A stretch of DNA of 64,000 nt from Epiperipatus broadwayi (taxonomy: Eukaryota > Onychophora > Udeonychophora > Euonychophora > Peripatidae): the NCBI GenBank assembly GCA_028023455.1, contig JAQFVV010000018.1, positions 7,969,274 through 8,033,273 on the forward strand. The letters are read 5' to 3'. The translations under genes and the position numbers were made by a program. The notes beneath the pieces are model-generated. The model saw only the letters and a program-made list of their open reading frames with translations, searched no databases and was not told the DNA's origin. Below, one piece after another: positions 11,251 through 23,495 of this stretch (the stretch's first letter is position 1; every line of letters begins with the position of its first letter).

Positions 11251-12777
11251 TTCTTACTCACTAACAGTTTTTTTTTTTATATTTAAAATAATCAATAACG
11301 TCGATATTTATGTAAGTATCTGAACTTAAATATGTAAATAATAATATATTACGTTTAATTAGAATATGTGCGTAGTGAGTACGTATAGGCAATAGGTCAT
11401 GGAAGAATAATTGCTAGAAAAAAAAAATACTAATTCAAAATATTTCGGGAAATTCGATCTATCAGATTTTATGTTTTAAATTATTTTGTTTTATCAAAGT
11501 CTACTTCTTTTTTTAATTCCAAGAGGGAAGTCGCAATTAGTGATTGTTCAAATAATTAAAGGAGGGAAACTTAATCTTGATTTAAAAAAATGTTTTGATT
11601 AAACATTTCCCTAAAGTTAAAAGTAGAAGTTAAAATAATTGAGTTACTTTTTGTCATAAACATGTTTTGTCAAATCTATTTCGATGCACCTTATCTAATT
11701 GCGTCTTCCAAACAATACACAAAATTTTTGTTAAGTTAAAAGTGGAGATTTTCATTAGCTGGAAGAGATTAAAAAAAGACATTCTTTGAATACCTTGGCA
11801 TAGATATAAAATGAGCTATTTTGGACCGAAAAAAGGTGATTAGAAAGTGAAGGAAAGGAGTGGTAGATAAAATCCACGTTAGTTTTTGACCTGTAAAACT
11901 TCAATGTACCGAGGCTAAGGAACTTCCACCCTTCTTCTCCGTTCGGAGACGGTCTCTCCTGAGACCCATACTCAAGGAGCCCGATAAAGATGCCCCTGAT
12001 TTATGAACAATGAACTTAATACCTGCCTGAACAGTCATGCCTTTTAAACTAGATCTAGTCACCGAAGGAAATTCAAACACCACCAAAGAAACCGCCCGAG
12101 ATTATACCAAGGTAATCATTTCGAGTTGCTGCCAAATTTCATATCAAGTAATTCCCCTCTTCTCTAAATATAGTGTTTAATAATTAATTCTTGTAAATAC
12201 TTTGTAAACTTTTACCTTATGATTTAAATCTCTTTCAATCTCTTTATATAACTCTCCATTAATCTTTCCAACCATTAAACCCTATTTAAATAATTATTAT
12301 TTCTTAATTTCGTTTCTATGCGGCAATATTTTATTAATTTCCATGATTACTTTATATGTTGAATAATATGTCAATGGCTATCCCAAATTCGCAAGCTTTC
12401 GTTGGGGGGGAAAATGATTTGTTTTAGTAAAATAAGTTTGTTATTATATAGCAATAAATGCTTGCCAGTTTGGGAGAGAAAAATAAAAGAGAGTCAAATA
12501 ATTCTTCTCGTATTCTATTACTTAAAAACAGAATACAAATCTTTTTTTTCTTAGAAATGTTTTTTTATTATTATTGAGTAAGAATAGTGCAAATGTATCA
12601 AATCTTTGACGTATTGATATGAATTAGTTAATATTTTCTTTAAATATTTATCCCCCGTCTTCGTCTTATATATATATATAAAATAATGTATTTTCAAAAG
12701 CGCTTCAAAACAAGTATTTCTACCATTTATACGTTGTGGGAAGTTATAGATATCTGTCATTTAAAAGTAATTAACAG
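11251..12777. other. AT-rich spacer, nothing recognised
   Basis: No gene supported. A short minus-strand frame at 11901-12086 lies in slightly GC-richer sequence but shows no recognisable protein feature. Confidence 0.4.
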
Positions 12778-12793
12778 GACGCTCTTCCGATCT
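12778..12793 (+). other. Exact match to the 3' end of the Illumina TruSeq adapter (likely artefact)
   Basis: The 16 bases GACGCTCTTCCGATCT equal the last 16 bases of the standard read-1 adapter. They are unlike the AT-rich flanks. This marks a probable assembly contamination or misjoin, so continuity across 12778 should not be trusted. Confidence 0.8.
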
Positions 12794-12989
12794 CATTCTT
12801 TAAGCTATAATATCAGCGTTAATTTCAATTATTGCATGGCCATTTGAGTAATTTAAATCATACCAGTACGAAGAGTTATTAATTCAGATAGGTAATAAAT
12901 TTCCATTTCTTAGTATTAAAACTTGTATATTATAGTAATTTAAGCGTTGCGTGTATACGGGCCTTCTATAGATTTTCATATCTATCTTT

Positions 12990-13110
12990 TTGTGCTTCAT
13001 TCCATGGGGTCTCGGTAAGACCCGAACCCCAGATCTTACTCTCCACGTCCAAGAACAGGGTCGGTAATCCCTTTTGATTTCTTCGGCACTAGATATATGA
13101 TTGCATGGGG
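12990..13110 (-). repeat. tRNA-like SINE candidate
   Basis: The minus strand has GGGGTTCGGGTCTTACC (B-box-like) preceded by TGGAGAGTAAGATCTG, which resembles TGGAGAGTG before the B box of the 2880-3060 repeat. GC is higher than the flanks. The frame through it (12884-13159) is probably incidental. Confidence 0.3.
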
Positions 13111-13959
13111 ACTGCTCCGGAAGAAACATTCTGGCCCATGGCAACTTCATAAAGTGCATTCTTCATCTTATGACTCGACTCTGCCTAAAGTTTGCAGTTA
13201 AGTCAGTCATCTTTCTTCGTTCACATAATTTGAAGCACGTTCTCCGATCCTAAAATGGATTTCAACAAATCGCCGTAATATACGCACCGTTCCTCCGCTT
13301 TTCCTTCTACTTAAACCCTATCTATGCTCTTAAATCATACTGTTATGATTTTGCTAAATGGTTAGTCATAAATTGTATATTTTCTATTAATATTCAAAGG
13401 TGGCCATTTTGCGACACCATTCTCATGTCCCACACACGTATTTGTTTCGCAAATGTAGATATTGAGTTACTTGTCAAATATCATTACCATAAAATCAATA
13501 ATCGTAAAGTGCTATCTTTTACTAAATGTCATACTTAATAACTGGAAATAGCCCTATTCTTATGCTATCAAAAATCATGTTTATTTCTCGTATTAACTAT
13601 TGACATATAAATCGCCGCAATAAACAAAACTATTAGTTGTTTATCATTGCAGCGTAACTTAAATAAATACGCTTGATTTGCATTACTGTGAGAGGGTTTA
13701 ATGGAAAGAAAGCGTGTAATTTATAGTTGACAGATAATGCCATTACTCTGTTATCTTTATATTAAGCTAATTTAATAAATCTTTCATACATTTAAAATAT
13801 CAGAGTCATTGTTTCATTTATTGAATAATAATAATGCGTTCTGCTATATAGCAAGGTTTAAGGTACTAGATGATAAAATTCCGCTAATCATAATAATATA
13901 TCTATAAATAAGTCACTTCCAGTTAGAGTCTTTTTATGTTTCCACTTTGTGATTGCCGG
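13111..13959. other. AT-rich spacer, nothing recognised
   Basis: No gene or repeat that I can support. Confidence 0.4.
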
Positions 13960-14130
13960 CTAAGAAAGATGGGATTGGTTCGTGTATCATCAGCAGCGTT
14001 GCTCATAAGTTGCCAGAGCTGGGAAATGGGTAAATAGGGCAGAGTTCATGAGTGTGCCCGACCTAGGTATCTCGCACATGGTTGGACTCGAGGTGCTTTT
14101 GCCTAGATGCTAGCTCGTGTTGAATGAACA
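13960..14130 (+). repeat. SINE-like repeat (same family as 2880-3060)
   Basis: GC-richer block containing CCCGACCTAGGTATCTCG and ending TAGCTCGTGTTGAATGA. It aligns in order with the minus strand of 2880-3040. The B box is degenerate here. Confidence 0.4.
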
Positions 14131-14263
14131 GACGAAACTGACCGGTACAATACATATATATAAATAAATAAACATTACAAGCATAAAGCTAAACTAGTCA
14201 ATATATAATTAAAATTACCCCAAATCCAAAATTCAACCAGACCAGCATAAAAATAATATTAAA

Positions 14264-14307
14264 ACACTACCAAAGGTTTCACTGCTACAAGCAGACTTCT
14301 CAAGTGT
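14264..14307 (-). ncRNA. Compact hammerhead-like ribozyme with UUGAGAA core in a PLE tail
   Basis: Read on the minus strand: stem I 5' ACAC (14307-14304), core TTGAGAA (14303-14297), stem II GTCTGCTTGTAGCAGT with CTGCT/AGCAG paired, then GAA. Stem III is ACC-TTT-GGT (14277-14269), A is the cleavage base (14268), and GTGT is the stem I 3' strand (14267-14264). Every helix closes and the whole fold is 44 nt. The only departures from the hammerhead consensus CUGANGA are C3 to U and G8 to A, the two bases that pair with each other. It lies about 40-80 bp past the end of the GIY-YIG domain, where PLE hammerheads normally sit. Confidence 0.7.
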
Positions 14308-14344
14308 AAAGAACTACTAAAATTACACAGTATATATAATATTA

Positions 14345-14730
14345 AACATTATCCACAAATCCATTCACTTCCCATCCACCCTTAATATTAAAAGAACTTT
14401 TAAATAAATTAATTGCTTCAGAATAATAAATTTTCAATAATAAAGATTCTTTAATTCTTCTTTTGATTTCATTTCTCTCAAAAAAGACAACCTCAGCTTC
14501 ATCAAAATCAATAGTGTGGCCTATCTATTTTTAACTCTACTTTTATGAACCTTTATTCTTTTATTTAAACTCAAACTACTCTGACCTATGTAAGCCTTCT
14601 TACAAAATAAACAAGGAATAAAATATACTACACCAGGAATAGTCTTTCTATCAAAAATTTCTTTTGTATTATTTAATAAATTATTCAATGTAACACCCCT
14701 TTTCTGAACAATTTTTTATTTCAAAACAAT
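14345..14730 (-). pseudogene. Penelope-like element GIY-YIG endonuclease domain (frameshifted)
   Basis: Minus-strand translation gives the GIY-YIG core GVVYFIP-C-x2-C-KKAYIGQS followed by LNKRIKVHKSRVKN. The frame then shifts near 14520 and continues with the conserved C-terminal part (IDFDEAEVVFFERNEIKRRI, then KESLLLKI). This is the C-terminal endonuclease of a PLE, which nicks target DNA to prime reverse transcription. It continues the RT fragment at 14807-15340, with at least one frameshift and one stop. Confidence 0.75.
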
Positions 14731-14806
14731 TTACTATTTCTACATACAATTTTATAAGAAGACAATTTATATGGCAAAGAAATAAAATCACATTTTTCTT
14801 TTACCT

Positions 14807-15340
14807 TTACATCATTACAAATATTACTATTAAATAAAATACTTTAACAAATTTATCAGAGTAACCAATCCTCAAGTAATCTTTATAAAATTGATATTTC
14901 TGAAACAAAGCTACCCCACTAGAATTATTTAATTTAATATTCCTATGACAATAATTCCTTAAAGCAGCTACTTTATAAGATTCAGACTGATAGCTATCAG
15001 GTTTAATTATAGATCTTAATTCTTTACTTTTAACCAAATGACTGTACAGTAAACAATTAGTTTCTACATTTCTAATCACCAAAAGATCTAAAAAATTTAA
15101 CTTACCAAAATATAACCCCCCTCCTTCTAACACAAATTTTATAGAAGGATCAAAACAATTAAACTCATTTACAAATTCCTTCAATTTATCATTCTCAACT
15201 ACAAATAAACAATCATCAGCATATCTGACAATTAACTTTACATATAAACAATTTTTTTTAATAATAATTTCCTCTTCCATATAATTAATATAAACTGAAC
15301 ATGCTAAAGGAGAAATAATATAACCTATTATCCATCCTTC
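14807..15340 (-). pseudogene. Penelope-like reverse transcriptase fragment
   Basis: The 157-residue frame includes the RT catalytic motif VRYADDCLFVV (about residues 17-28), then FLDLLVIRN and the PLE-typical SYKVAALRNYCHRNIKL segment leading to the thumb region. It is 5'-truncated: only motif C onwards is present. The endonuclease domain follows downstream at 14345-14730. PLE RTs are related to telomerase and are encoded with a C-terminal GIY-YIG domain, which matches this order. Confidence 0.8.
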
Positions 15341-15575
15341 TATAAAATTTATGTTAGAAGGAGGGGGGTTGGATTTTGGTAAGTTAAAATTTTTAGATCT
15401 TTTGGTGATTAGAAATGTAGAAACTAATTGTTTACCGTGCAGTAATTTGGTTAAAAGTAAAGAATTAAGATCTATAATTAAACCTGATAGCTATCAGTCT
15501 GTATCTCATAAAGTAGCTGCTTTAAGGAATTATTGTCATAGGAATATTAAATTAAATATATCTAAAACTTTTCTT
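15336..15575 (+). pseudogene. Inverted second copy of the PLE RT fragment
   Basis: The frame at 15351-15578 repeats the RT segment (GKLKFLDLLVIRNVETNC through ALRNYCHRNIKL) of 14807-15280, on the opposite strand. DNA arms 14930-15144 and 15336-15560 form an inverted repeat around a 191-bp spacer. It stops where homology ends. Confidence 0.75.
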
Positions 15576-15579
15576 TAAT

Positions 15580-16920
15580 TGTCAACATTATTCATTTTAT
15601 CCAGGCATTCATGTTCACAATATTAAAATTTACTTTGTATATTTAGAGTGAACTATGGCAAAAAGAATGGATTATAGAATTATATTTATCAAACTTGTAT
15701 TGCTTTAGAAGTCTCTGAATTAACGTTTTAAGCAAATTTAGAATTTCTATAAATATTAAGATAATAAATAATTTTGATTCTTAAGCAGTTTTTCTATTTT
15801 TAGTATCTTTATTAATTAACTTTATTAAAAATAAAAAATCTATATACTATTATTTTTACAATATTTGATTTCTTGGATTTTTTTTGTTTTCTAACCAAGT
15901 ACCAATAAAATTATTATTGGAATATTAACCAATTATATATGATTTAACAGTCCGTATTATATTTATAATTTTTCATATATAATAGCCATTTCAAAATTGT
16001 AATTCTACCTAAATTAGTACATGAATAGAGAAAATTGATCGCCATTAATTATATATAATAATCACAATATTGTTAGATATAATAAAATTGGCATAATAGA
16101 AAAATTCATTTATATAATTACATTCTCTTAATAGCTGTCTGATTTGATAAACAATCTTACAACATGCCACTCATCATCTTTTAATCAGTTGGGGGGGGAG
16201 GGTTTACTGTCTAGTTGATTTGTTCTGAGATCAGTTTTAACTAGATTGAAGTTGCTTCAATAGAGATTTATTAATATTTTTTCTTTTAAAAAGTTGTATA
16301 GCTGTTTGTAAAGTGGGAAATATTAAAATTAAAATCAAATGACTAAAAATGAATAAATTGTTGTCAAGATATTCAATTAATTATGCCTATCCATTAATTT
16401 ATTGATTTAAATTATTTATTTACAAACACATTCATATATGTAGATATGTTTACCAAAAGTATCTTTAAAGGAACCATTCGCAATTGTCAAAAAGCAAAAA
16501 CTTTTAAACTAATTAATTTATGAGGCTACATTTACGTATGAAAAAGTTTGAATTCAAGAATGAAACAAAAAGTGTAAAAATAATTTATAGAAGTTTATTA
16601 TTAATAATAAAATAATTTAGTAGATTTACAACGAAGTCCTAAATGTCTCCAGTGATATTATTAAAAATAGAAATTTGTAAAAATATAAAGAAAATATAGT
16701 GGCAATTAAAAAGAAATATGTAATAGAATACTTTACAAGTGATATAAATAATATTTCTTCTTAAAATAATCAAATAGAGATAAAATGTTCAAATCAAAGT
16801 GAATATTAGATCAATATAATATATATATATAAACTCCGGCAGTAGATATTTGTGAAAGAGAATTGACGAAACTTTAAATTATTAATAAATATCAATAATA
16901 ATTATAGATATAACAAAATT
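15580..16920. other. AT-rich spacer, nothing recognised
   Basis: No gene. Short poly-A/T runs and one G8 run (about 16191) only. Confidence 0.4.
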
Positions 16921-16927
16921 TTCTATA

Positions 16928-17475
16928 TTGGTGATTATTTATCTTTTCGACATATGGGTGTTCAGGTGTATCAGTGTTATGAGATAGTGTGGAGAGTGGT
17001 GGGTCATGTGAAATTCTGTGCTCATACCCTGTCTATTACATATATAGACACAGGTATATATAAGCCTGTGTATTCCAGCTATTACATATTAGAGATGTCT
17101 GCCTATCCCTTGTATATGTATTTAATGGATTATATCCTGTACATGAGGGGTCAGATTGACCTTAGGTCAACATGGGTGTGACAATAATCTCGGCCTCAGG
17201 GTGGCCTTTGAGTGTTCCATCATCAGATTTTCAATTGGATGGACAGTTGAAGAGTTGGAGTGTGGAGTAGATTGAAGCCTGTCCATTAAAGTAGGAGGGC
17301 TTGCTATCTTAATATATATCTGAGCACTTGTAGCATATATGTGTGGAGATGGAAATCTGGACCAACTGATGATTGCTGGTTTAGCATGAAATACGTATAT
17401 TGGTGATTATTTATCTTTTCAACATATGTGTGTTCAGGTGTATCAGTGTTATGAGATAGTGTGGAGAGTGGTCCT
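16928..17475 (+). mobile_element. Retrozyme-like tandem unit, second locus
   Basis: A segment beginning TTGGTGATTATTTATC and running to GAGATAGTGTGGAGAGTGG occurs at 16928-16999 and again at 17400-17471. In the second copy it directly follows the hammerhead cleavage site (after 17399). The repeat period is 472 nt from cleavage-equivalent site to cleavage site. The frames inside (16954-17181, 17304-17585) show no protein features. Confidence 0.5.
17355..17407 (+). ncRNA. Hammerhead ribozyme, type I (intact canonical core)
   Basis: Core CTGATGA (17366-17372); stem II TTGCTG-gtt-TAGCAT (17373-17387) and GAAA (17388-17391). Stem III is ATA/TAT with a CG loop (17391-17398) and A is the cleavage base (17399). 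Stem I is ACCAA/TTGGT, a 3-base bulge, then ATC/GAT. All required bases are present. It differs from the 10301 copy at many helix positions while keeping pairing. Confidence 0.88.
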
Positions 17476-18069
17476 TTATAAATTTCAAGTACATTAGATA
17501 TAGGCAGCAAATTGTGTGGATGACACACAGAGAAGTGATAGCATGGATGCCTTAAATTCTGACCAGCATAAAGACTTAGTAGCAATGGATTTTTTCTTGA
17601 CTATGCAAGTTTGTTTTAATTCATTATAAATCTTAGTATTTAAAGCCACACTCTAAGCAATATTCAGATTGATAATAAGAAGGATTAAAGCTAAGTATTT
17701 AATTAATAAAATAAATATTGTTGCTTGTACAACAATTGTTACCTTTACCTTCATGAAAAAACATTCAAATTAATTTAATTAAAAAACTGAAATAATTTTA
17801 ATGACTTTTTAACTTCCTTTTAAGAGAAAATTAACTTTTATGATTACATATACATTAAAATAATATCTTTAATAATATAAAAATGTTTTTTTTTCTTTTT
17901 TTATTACATTAATAGTTTTTATCTTATATTAAATAATTTATTTCAAAAAATTAAAAATATTATTAACTATTCAGCAAAACCTTTTTTTCAATTTCTCTTA
18001 TATAATTATTTTATTTTATATGCCTGAATAAAAACAATGATTACTTATAAAATGTCAAGATTTCTTTGC

Positions 18070-18200
18070 CAATTTAATATTAACCTTCAATTATACTGAA
18101 ACAGTAAGGTCTGCTTTGCAGATCTTCGTTTCATCTTTTCTCACCTATTTCCTACCTCATACCTTAGTTTGAACCCCAATCTATCGTAGTGTGTCTGCAA
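18070..18200 (-). repeat. Hairpin-ended tRNA-like repeat, copy 4
   Basis: On the minus strand: GGGGTTCAAACTAAGG (B-box-like), 30 bases, then a hairpin beginning TGAAACGAAGATCTGC and ending in CTGTTTCA, followed by GTATAA. The spacing equals that of the other copies, and the upstream ATATAAGCATAT region resembles copy 3. Confidence 0.5.
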
Positions 18201-18253
18201 TATGCTTATATACTGAAAATCCCGCCTAATTTTAAACCACGAGTACAATGCTC

Positions 18254-18257
<4 letters not shown>

Positions 18258-18293
<36 letters not shown>
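18258..18293. repeat. (TA)n microsatellite
   Basis: Uninterrupted TA dinucleotides. Confidence 0.95.
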
Positions 18294-18295
<2 letters not shown>

Positions 18296-21060
18296 TCATT
18301 CCCAAATAAATAAAAGATTATAGATTATGTATATGTTCACATAATTTTGATTTATTAAAAAGTAGGTTATATAAGTCATAATTGTGCACACACTATGATA
18401 TGCATTTTAAAACATATCAAAATTATAAATTGTTAAAGTTATTTTGTTTGAATCTATTTACAAATATATTACCATCGTAATATATTTTGATTTAAAATAA
18501 AATTCATTTAATAAATATTCGTTTAGTAAATAGATTCAAATATTGCAAGTTAAAAGTAAAATAATTTTCTTTAATTTAATAAAAGTTATTCCAAATATTT
18601 CTGTTAAAATAAATGATGGACAATAGTTTAAATAGTTAATATTATATAAGTTTATCTAAAAACAGCAGATGTCCACTTAAGGTTTTCTTTAATTAGTAAA
18701 AGTAATTTTTAATTAAATCTAGTTTGTAATTCGAATGTCGACAGGGAAATTACAAAAGAAATTAATTAATGTTGAATTTCTTTAGACATTAGGATAGATT
18801 TAATTACATCTGATAAGTCTGATATATTTTTGTAATGCTCCAGGGCAGTTCTATTGTTAACGTCTACTATAAAAAGAATGTTTTTCTTTTGTTCTCGAGT
18901 TTTTCTTCTAATGTTTCTAAGAGAAATCATTCCGAGTTCTATTCTAGTAATTTGTAAATCTTGACATGACAGAGTAGAGCGCGAGAAGGCTATTTCTCTC
19001 CGGAATGGTCATCTGCTGCCGTAGACCATCGGAAGTTATTACACAAACCCCGGAACTGCTGCTGCTGCTGCTGCCAAAAATATGAACATTTCCATATTTT
19101 GCTGTTAAATTATATAAAAACCTGCCGACCATCAATCTACCTAAATGCTTCTCCAGAGGTAACCCTAAATTAACCCAAGAGCTCTTGTGATAACTAACAT
19201 GCTATAGCTATTTAAAATTGTTTTTCTTATATCTCACATAACTTCATTATGTATTTCTTTAACGTGTTTAAATATACTCAACATTTTGCTCTCTATCCTT
19301 GGGTTAATATTTTCTATTTATAAAGCTTTCTTTTATTTTATTATGATAATGTGTCAGAATCGTCTTTGACCAAGTGAACTATTCCCTTTATTGAAAGTAA
19401 GACGCCACTATTAAGGCATATTTTAAATTTATAATTTTCCAATTTTATTATCTTGCAAATCACTCGTTCGAGGGCGATTCTATTCTTTAATATATAATAT
19501 AATCACATAGTTTAAAATCTACATGTTAGTGATTTTAATCTAATATGAGAGTATGTGCGAGGTCAATGATTAAATGTGTCCCCTAATGCATGATTGTGTA
19601 TATAAATCTATACTTACTTTTCAAACCAGCAAGCATGCATTTTCCTATTTTAATTACCGTGTTCTACTTTAATTATAAAGTTCATCATTGATGTCGAGAA
19701 TGTGCGGACTCTTTTAAATGAATTTCGGGGAATTTGATTGGGCATTTCTCTTAATCCGAGTAAAACCCATTTAGTATGTTTTTATATACACTAGTCTCGT
19801 ATTGCTGGTAAATGAATTGGTTGTTGAGACCACTTTGTTTTATTTTTCCAAGGATTCTTTACATGGCAAAGTCTGTTCTTTTCGCTTATTGCAAGTTTCC
19901 AGGCAGAGGGTGTCCCAAATGACACCCCTGGGAATTAAACACAATTGTCACACAATTGCTAAGTTTCAGCTGTTCATAAAATACTTTCCTACAGGTTAGC
20001 GGCGAGATGCCCTCCGTAATTATTCTGGATCTTCAATATTGTTTTATTTTATATTTATTTTACAAAGCATCTGTGACTTAAACGTGTCACATTCTCCAAC
20101 TTTAATAAATTCATTATCAGCAATACTGACCTTCCAATGCAACTCTATTATTATTATTCTCAAATAAATGCTTTGATCACATTCCCACTTTGTTGCTTAG
20201 TAAACTTTTGTCCGTGCTATTCTCGAAATCAATAAATATTTTAGAACACTTAATTTCAAATATTTTCTTAAACTTGTATAATTACTCAAAGCACCTCGCA
20301 CATGTTTCTATCTCTTCAAGCACCTTATCGTAATGCTATTAACCCGAGGAATAGAATATATCACTTTGCTTTAAAATCCTTTTTTTTTATTGGAATATAA
20401 TGCCAACAATTATTTAATATGCGTCCCTGTCTCATATAAGCAGACAGTGGCATTATATATATAATTTATATAAATAAATTGTGTGAAATTATTTAAAACT
20501 AAATTTGATATTTTATTTTATTGATTCCTATCACTGTCTCGGTCTATATATATATTTTTTCTGCATTTCTTTTGTAAATCCATAGACGTTAATTAGCCAC
20601 CCAAACTTCTTTTAGTATAGAGTCTTTTGTTTCTCCCTGACCACCAGGCACCGGTCAAAGGTCATACTAGTAGTGGCCTCAGATGCATTGTCACGTAGAT
20701 GGCACTGTGAAATTTGGGCTTTAGATTCGAACTTAGTATATCTAGAAGGAAACCCCTCCTAGAATTTTCAGTTTTGTGTCTGGGGTTTGAATTCTGCAGT
20801 GTGTTAGCGAGATAGACAATTCTGACTGTTACAATACTATAATATTAATACAGTTATATAATTGAGTAATTTTTGTCATACAGCATATCCCAGACTTTAA
20901 TAAACTCAAAATTTAACTTTTTGCATAGATAAACTTATAAATAGAAGATATTTATTTGACCTTTCTAACATAGACTTATGTACACTTAATATGGAATAAA
21001 CAAACAAATTACAGATACATTTAAAAACTATTTAACAGTAAATGAACAACTACACACACA
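18294..21060. other. AT-rich region without a supported gene; SINE-like patch at 20640-20820
   Basis: A short CTG repeat (about 19051-19070) produces a serine run in one frame and is not evidence of a gene. At 20640-20820 a GC-richer patch holds an A-box-like TAGTAGTGGCCTCAG and two B-box-like motifs (AGATTCGAACTT, GGGGTTTGAATTC), possibly a decayed SINE. Confidence 0.3.
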
Positions 21061-21061
21061 T

Positions 21062-21095
<34 letters not shown>

Positions 21096-21096
21096 T
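21048..21096. repeat. (CA)n/(TA)n compound microsatellite
   Basis: ACACAC repeats run into TATATA repeats. Confidence 0.9.
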
Positions 21097-21794
21097 GTGA
21101 CGACCATGTAAAGTCGTCGACACACATATATATTTATTAATAAAATTAGAAAGTAATAAAGGTGAAATAAATTAGCTAATAAATTTTTTTTAAAAAAAGA
21201 AGGAAGGGAAAGAAAAAAATTGAAATTCTAATGTCAAAATTACTGTGGATTTTGTAATAGTAAGAGAAGGGGAGGGGGGCTGCATAAATAAAGAAATGTG
21301 TTTCTTTCTCTCTTGTAAGAAATGCTAGAAAGTTATATTTGTTTAGTGTGGGAGAGGGGAAAAGGAAGCATAAAGAAATGTGTGTCTTCTCTCTCATTAA
21401 AAAAAAATATATTATAACAAATTAAAATAAATGTAAAACGTAAATGTGAAAAAAAAAATGAATGAATTGTAAACTTTAAATAAAACAAATGTAATAGGTG
21501 ATATATAAAAGGAAACAATATGGCCGTAGGTGTGAAAGTCTGTTGGACAAATTAAATTCCATGGACAAAGAAATGTTATCAACGGAAGATCTTTGCCTGA
21601 TCTGTTAAATTAATTGGGACTTACATTCCAGCCACTAATTAAATAAAGAAACATAATGATAAGAATTGGTTGGAAATCTAAGTCTTAATTAAAAAAATTT
21701 AAAAACAACGAACAAAGAAAGAGATTAATAAAATTACAATTTTTGTCTGGCATTGCTAGTAGAGACTTTAGAGAAGCAACAGCTAAAAAGAAAA

Positions 21795-21960
21795 TGGAAG
21801 AAGTGCGTGGCTAGTGGCGTTAAAGGGATGTAGGTTCGAATTCGAGCCGTCTCATCACTGACTCACAATGTAAGATCTTTGCCTGACCTGCTAGAGGGAC
21901 CACCGCTTCTGTAGCTGTCGATTGAAACGTAACCTAAAGAATCAACCAGCAAACTGGATG
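21795..21960 (+). repeat. tRNA-derived SINE candidate with A and B boxes
   Basis: The A-box-like TGGCTAGTGG (about 21811) is followed about 20 bases later by the B box GGTTCGAATTC (about 21833), the internal Pol III promoter spacing of tRNA-derived SINEs. Downstream, GATCTTTGCCTGACCTG is a body motif that recurs at about 21588 (GATCTTTGCCTGATCTG), so a second partial copy lies just upstream. Confidence 0.45.
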
Positions 21961-22911
21961 AAAATAACCCCACAAATGGAGGAAGTTAATGGAGAACCTA
22001 AGGAATCAACAAGCAAAAACTGGAACGAAAATAACCCCACAATCTGAGGAAGTTAATCAAGAGCGCTCGGAAGAAATACCCATGGAACAATTACAACAAA
22101 GCCTAGGTAAAAGCATGCATGCATTTTCATTTATCTACTATTTATAACTAAATATAAAGTTAATGATTTGAAAAAATTAGAACTCTATCAACCGGACTTT
22201 AAGAACTTTTATATCTGATCTATTTTCATATATTTATTATAGCCATGTATTTATAAGTGTGTGTTTATTTTTATTATTATAATGTAATTTTTTTATATAA
22301 AGTGTAAATATTATTATTAAACATATTTGTCATTAAATTTCGTATCCTTGCTTTATTCTCCTATCACCAAGCTACGACAGGGGGGAAACTGTAAGTAGTG
22401 ATTAAAGGGGCATACTGATTTGTTTAAGATATTCATGTGCTGCTTGTTCGTGCGAAATCCCAATTCTAAAAAATAAATAGCAAGCGCTGGACATTCGTTA
22501 AGTTTCTTTGAAATAGTTTGCGTTGTTCAGCAGCCGAGGGTATCTTGGTCGGGAAAAATAATGCCAAGATAATATGTACGTATTGCCTTGGGGTTCGATC
22601 AAGGGTATAGATATGAAATTAAGTTTGTATCTGTATTAGCTCTCTGCTTGTATTGTAACAGCGTTAGTTAAAATAATAAATAAGATAATAAAGAATCTAA
22701 GTTGTAAACAATAAATGGATAGAAATAAAAGTTATGAAAAGAATAAATGGATATAATAAATAAGTATAATATAGAATAAAATAATCGAAATAAATATAGT
22801 TGAAGGTACAAATAATTAATCAACCGTACGAATAACCATTTCAGTTATAATATATATATCATAAAAATAATAAATTTAATGGTAATAAACTATTATAAAC
22901 AGTCTTTTAAT

Positions 22912-22957
22912 CTGCAGAAGTACTTTCAGTTAATTTCTTAAACCTGTCTCAACTGCC
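22912..22957 (-). ncRNA. Hammerhead-like fold, UUGAGAC core (left arm)
   Basis: Minus strand: stem I GCAG (5'), TTGAGAC (22952-22946), stem II region ending AACT, GAAA (22927-22924), the AGTACT palindrome as stem III, T at the cleavage position, then CTGC (3') pairing GCAG. Stem II has a bulged G. Same layout as the folds at 25315 and 31774. Confidence 0.5.
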
Positions 22958-23149
22958 ATTAAATTAAAAAAACAAAGCCATAGCAAACATCATCAATTCA
23001 AATCCCATGAATCCTGTATTTTAATGTTAGCAGCTTGTCTATTTATTAAATGCATTTTATTCCTATTTAAACAATGTTAATAAATTAGGGAATAATTCTA
23101 AGGATATCATACCTGTCAAGTAGAAAAATAACATCATATATCAAAATTT

Positions 23150-23470
23150 TTTGTAACTATATTATCATATATAGGTGAATCGAAGTGCAGTATTGAGAAG
23201 AAAGTAGGAATTGTTATATAATCATGTAAAAAGTAAGGATAATGATGATTTAATGATTCCTTCAGTTTTCTTTGATCATGAAAAAAACATGTAAATATAA
23301 ATTTAAATTTGATTTTGAAAGTGTGAAAATTCTTCATGAAGAGAGAAACCATAATAATAAAAAAATTAAGGAGGCATTTTTTATAAATAGGAATAAAATG
23401 TATTTAATAAATAGACAAGCTACTAACATTAAAATACAGCATTCATGAGATTTGAATTGATCATGTTCAC
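23150..23470 (+). pseudogene. PLE GIY-YIG endonuclease remnant
   Basis: Plus-strand pieces read PSVFFDHEKN, KFDFESVKILHEERN-like and KKIKEAFF, then FNK-TSY-H. They parallel the intact order in the 24890-25200 copy (PSVFFDHN, then KVKILCIERNNNKRKIKEAM). Several stops and frameshifts. Confidence 0.6.
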
Positions 23471-23495
23471 TATGGCTTTGTTTTTTAAATTTAAT

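Noticed and set aside
18944-19135. Serine-run frame
   Set aside because: Produced by a short CTG repeat; no support on either side.
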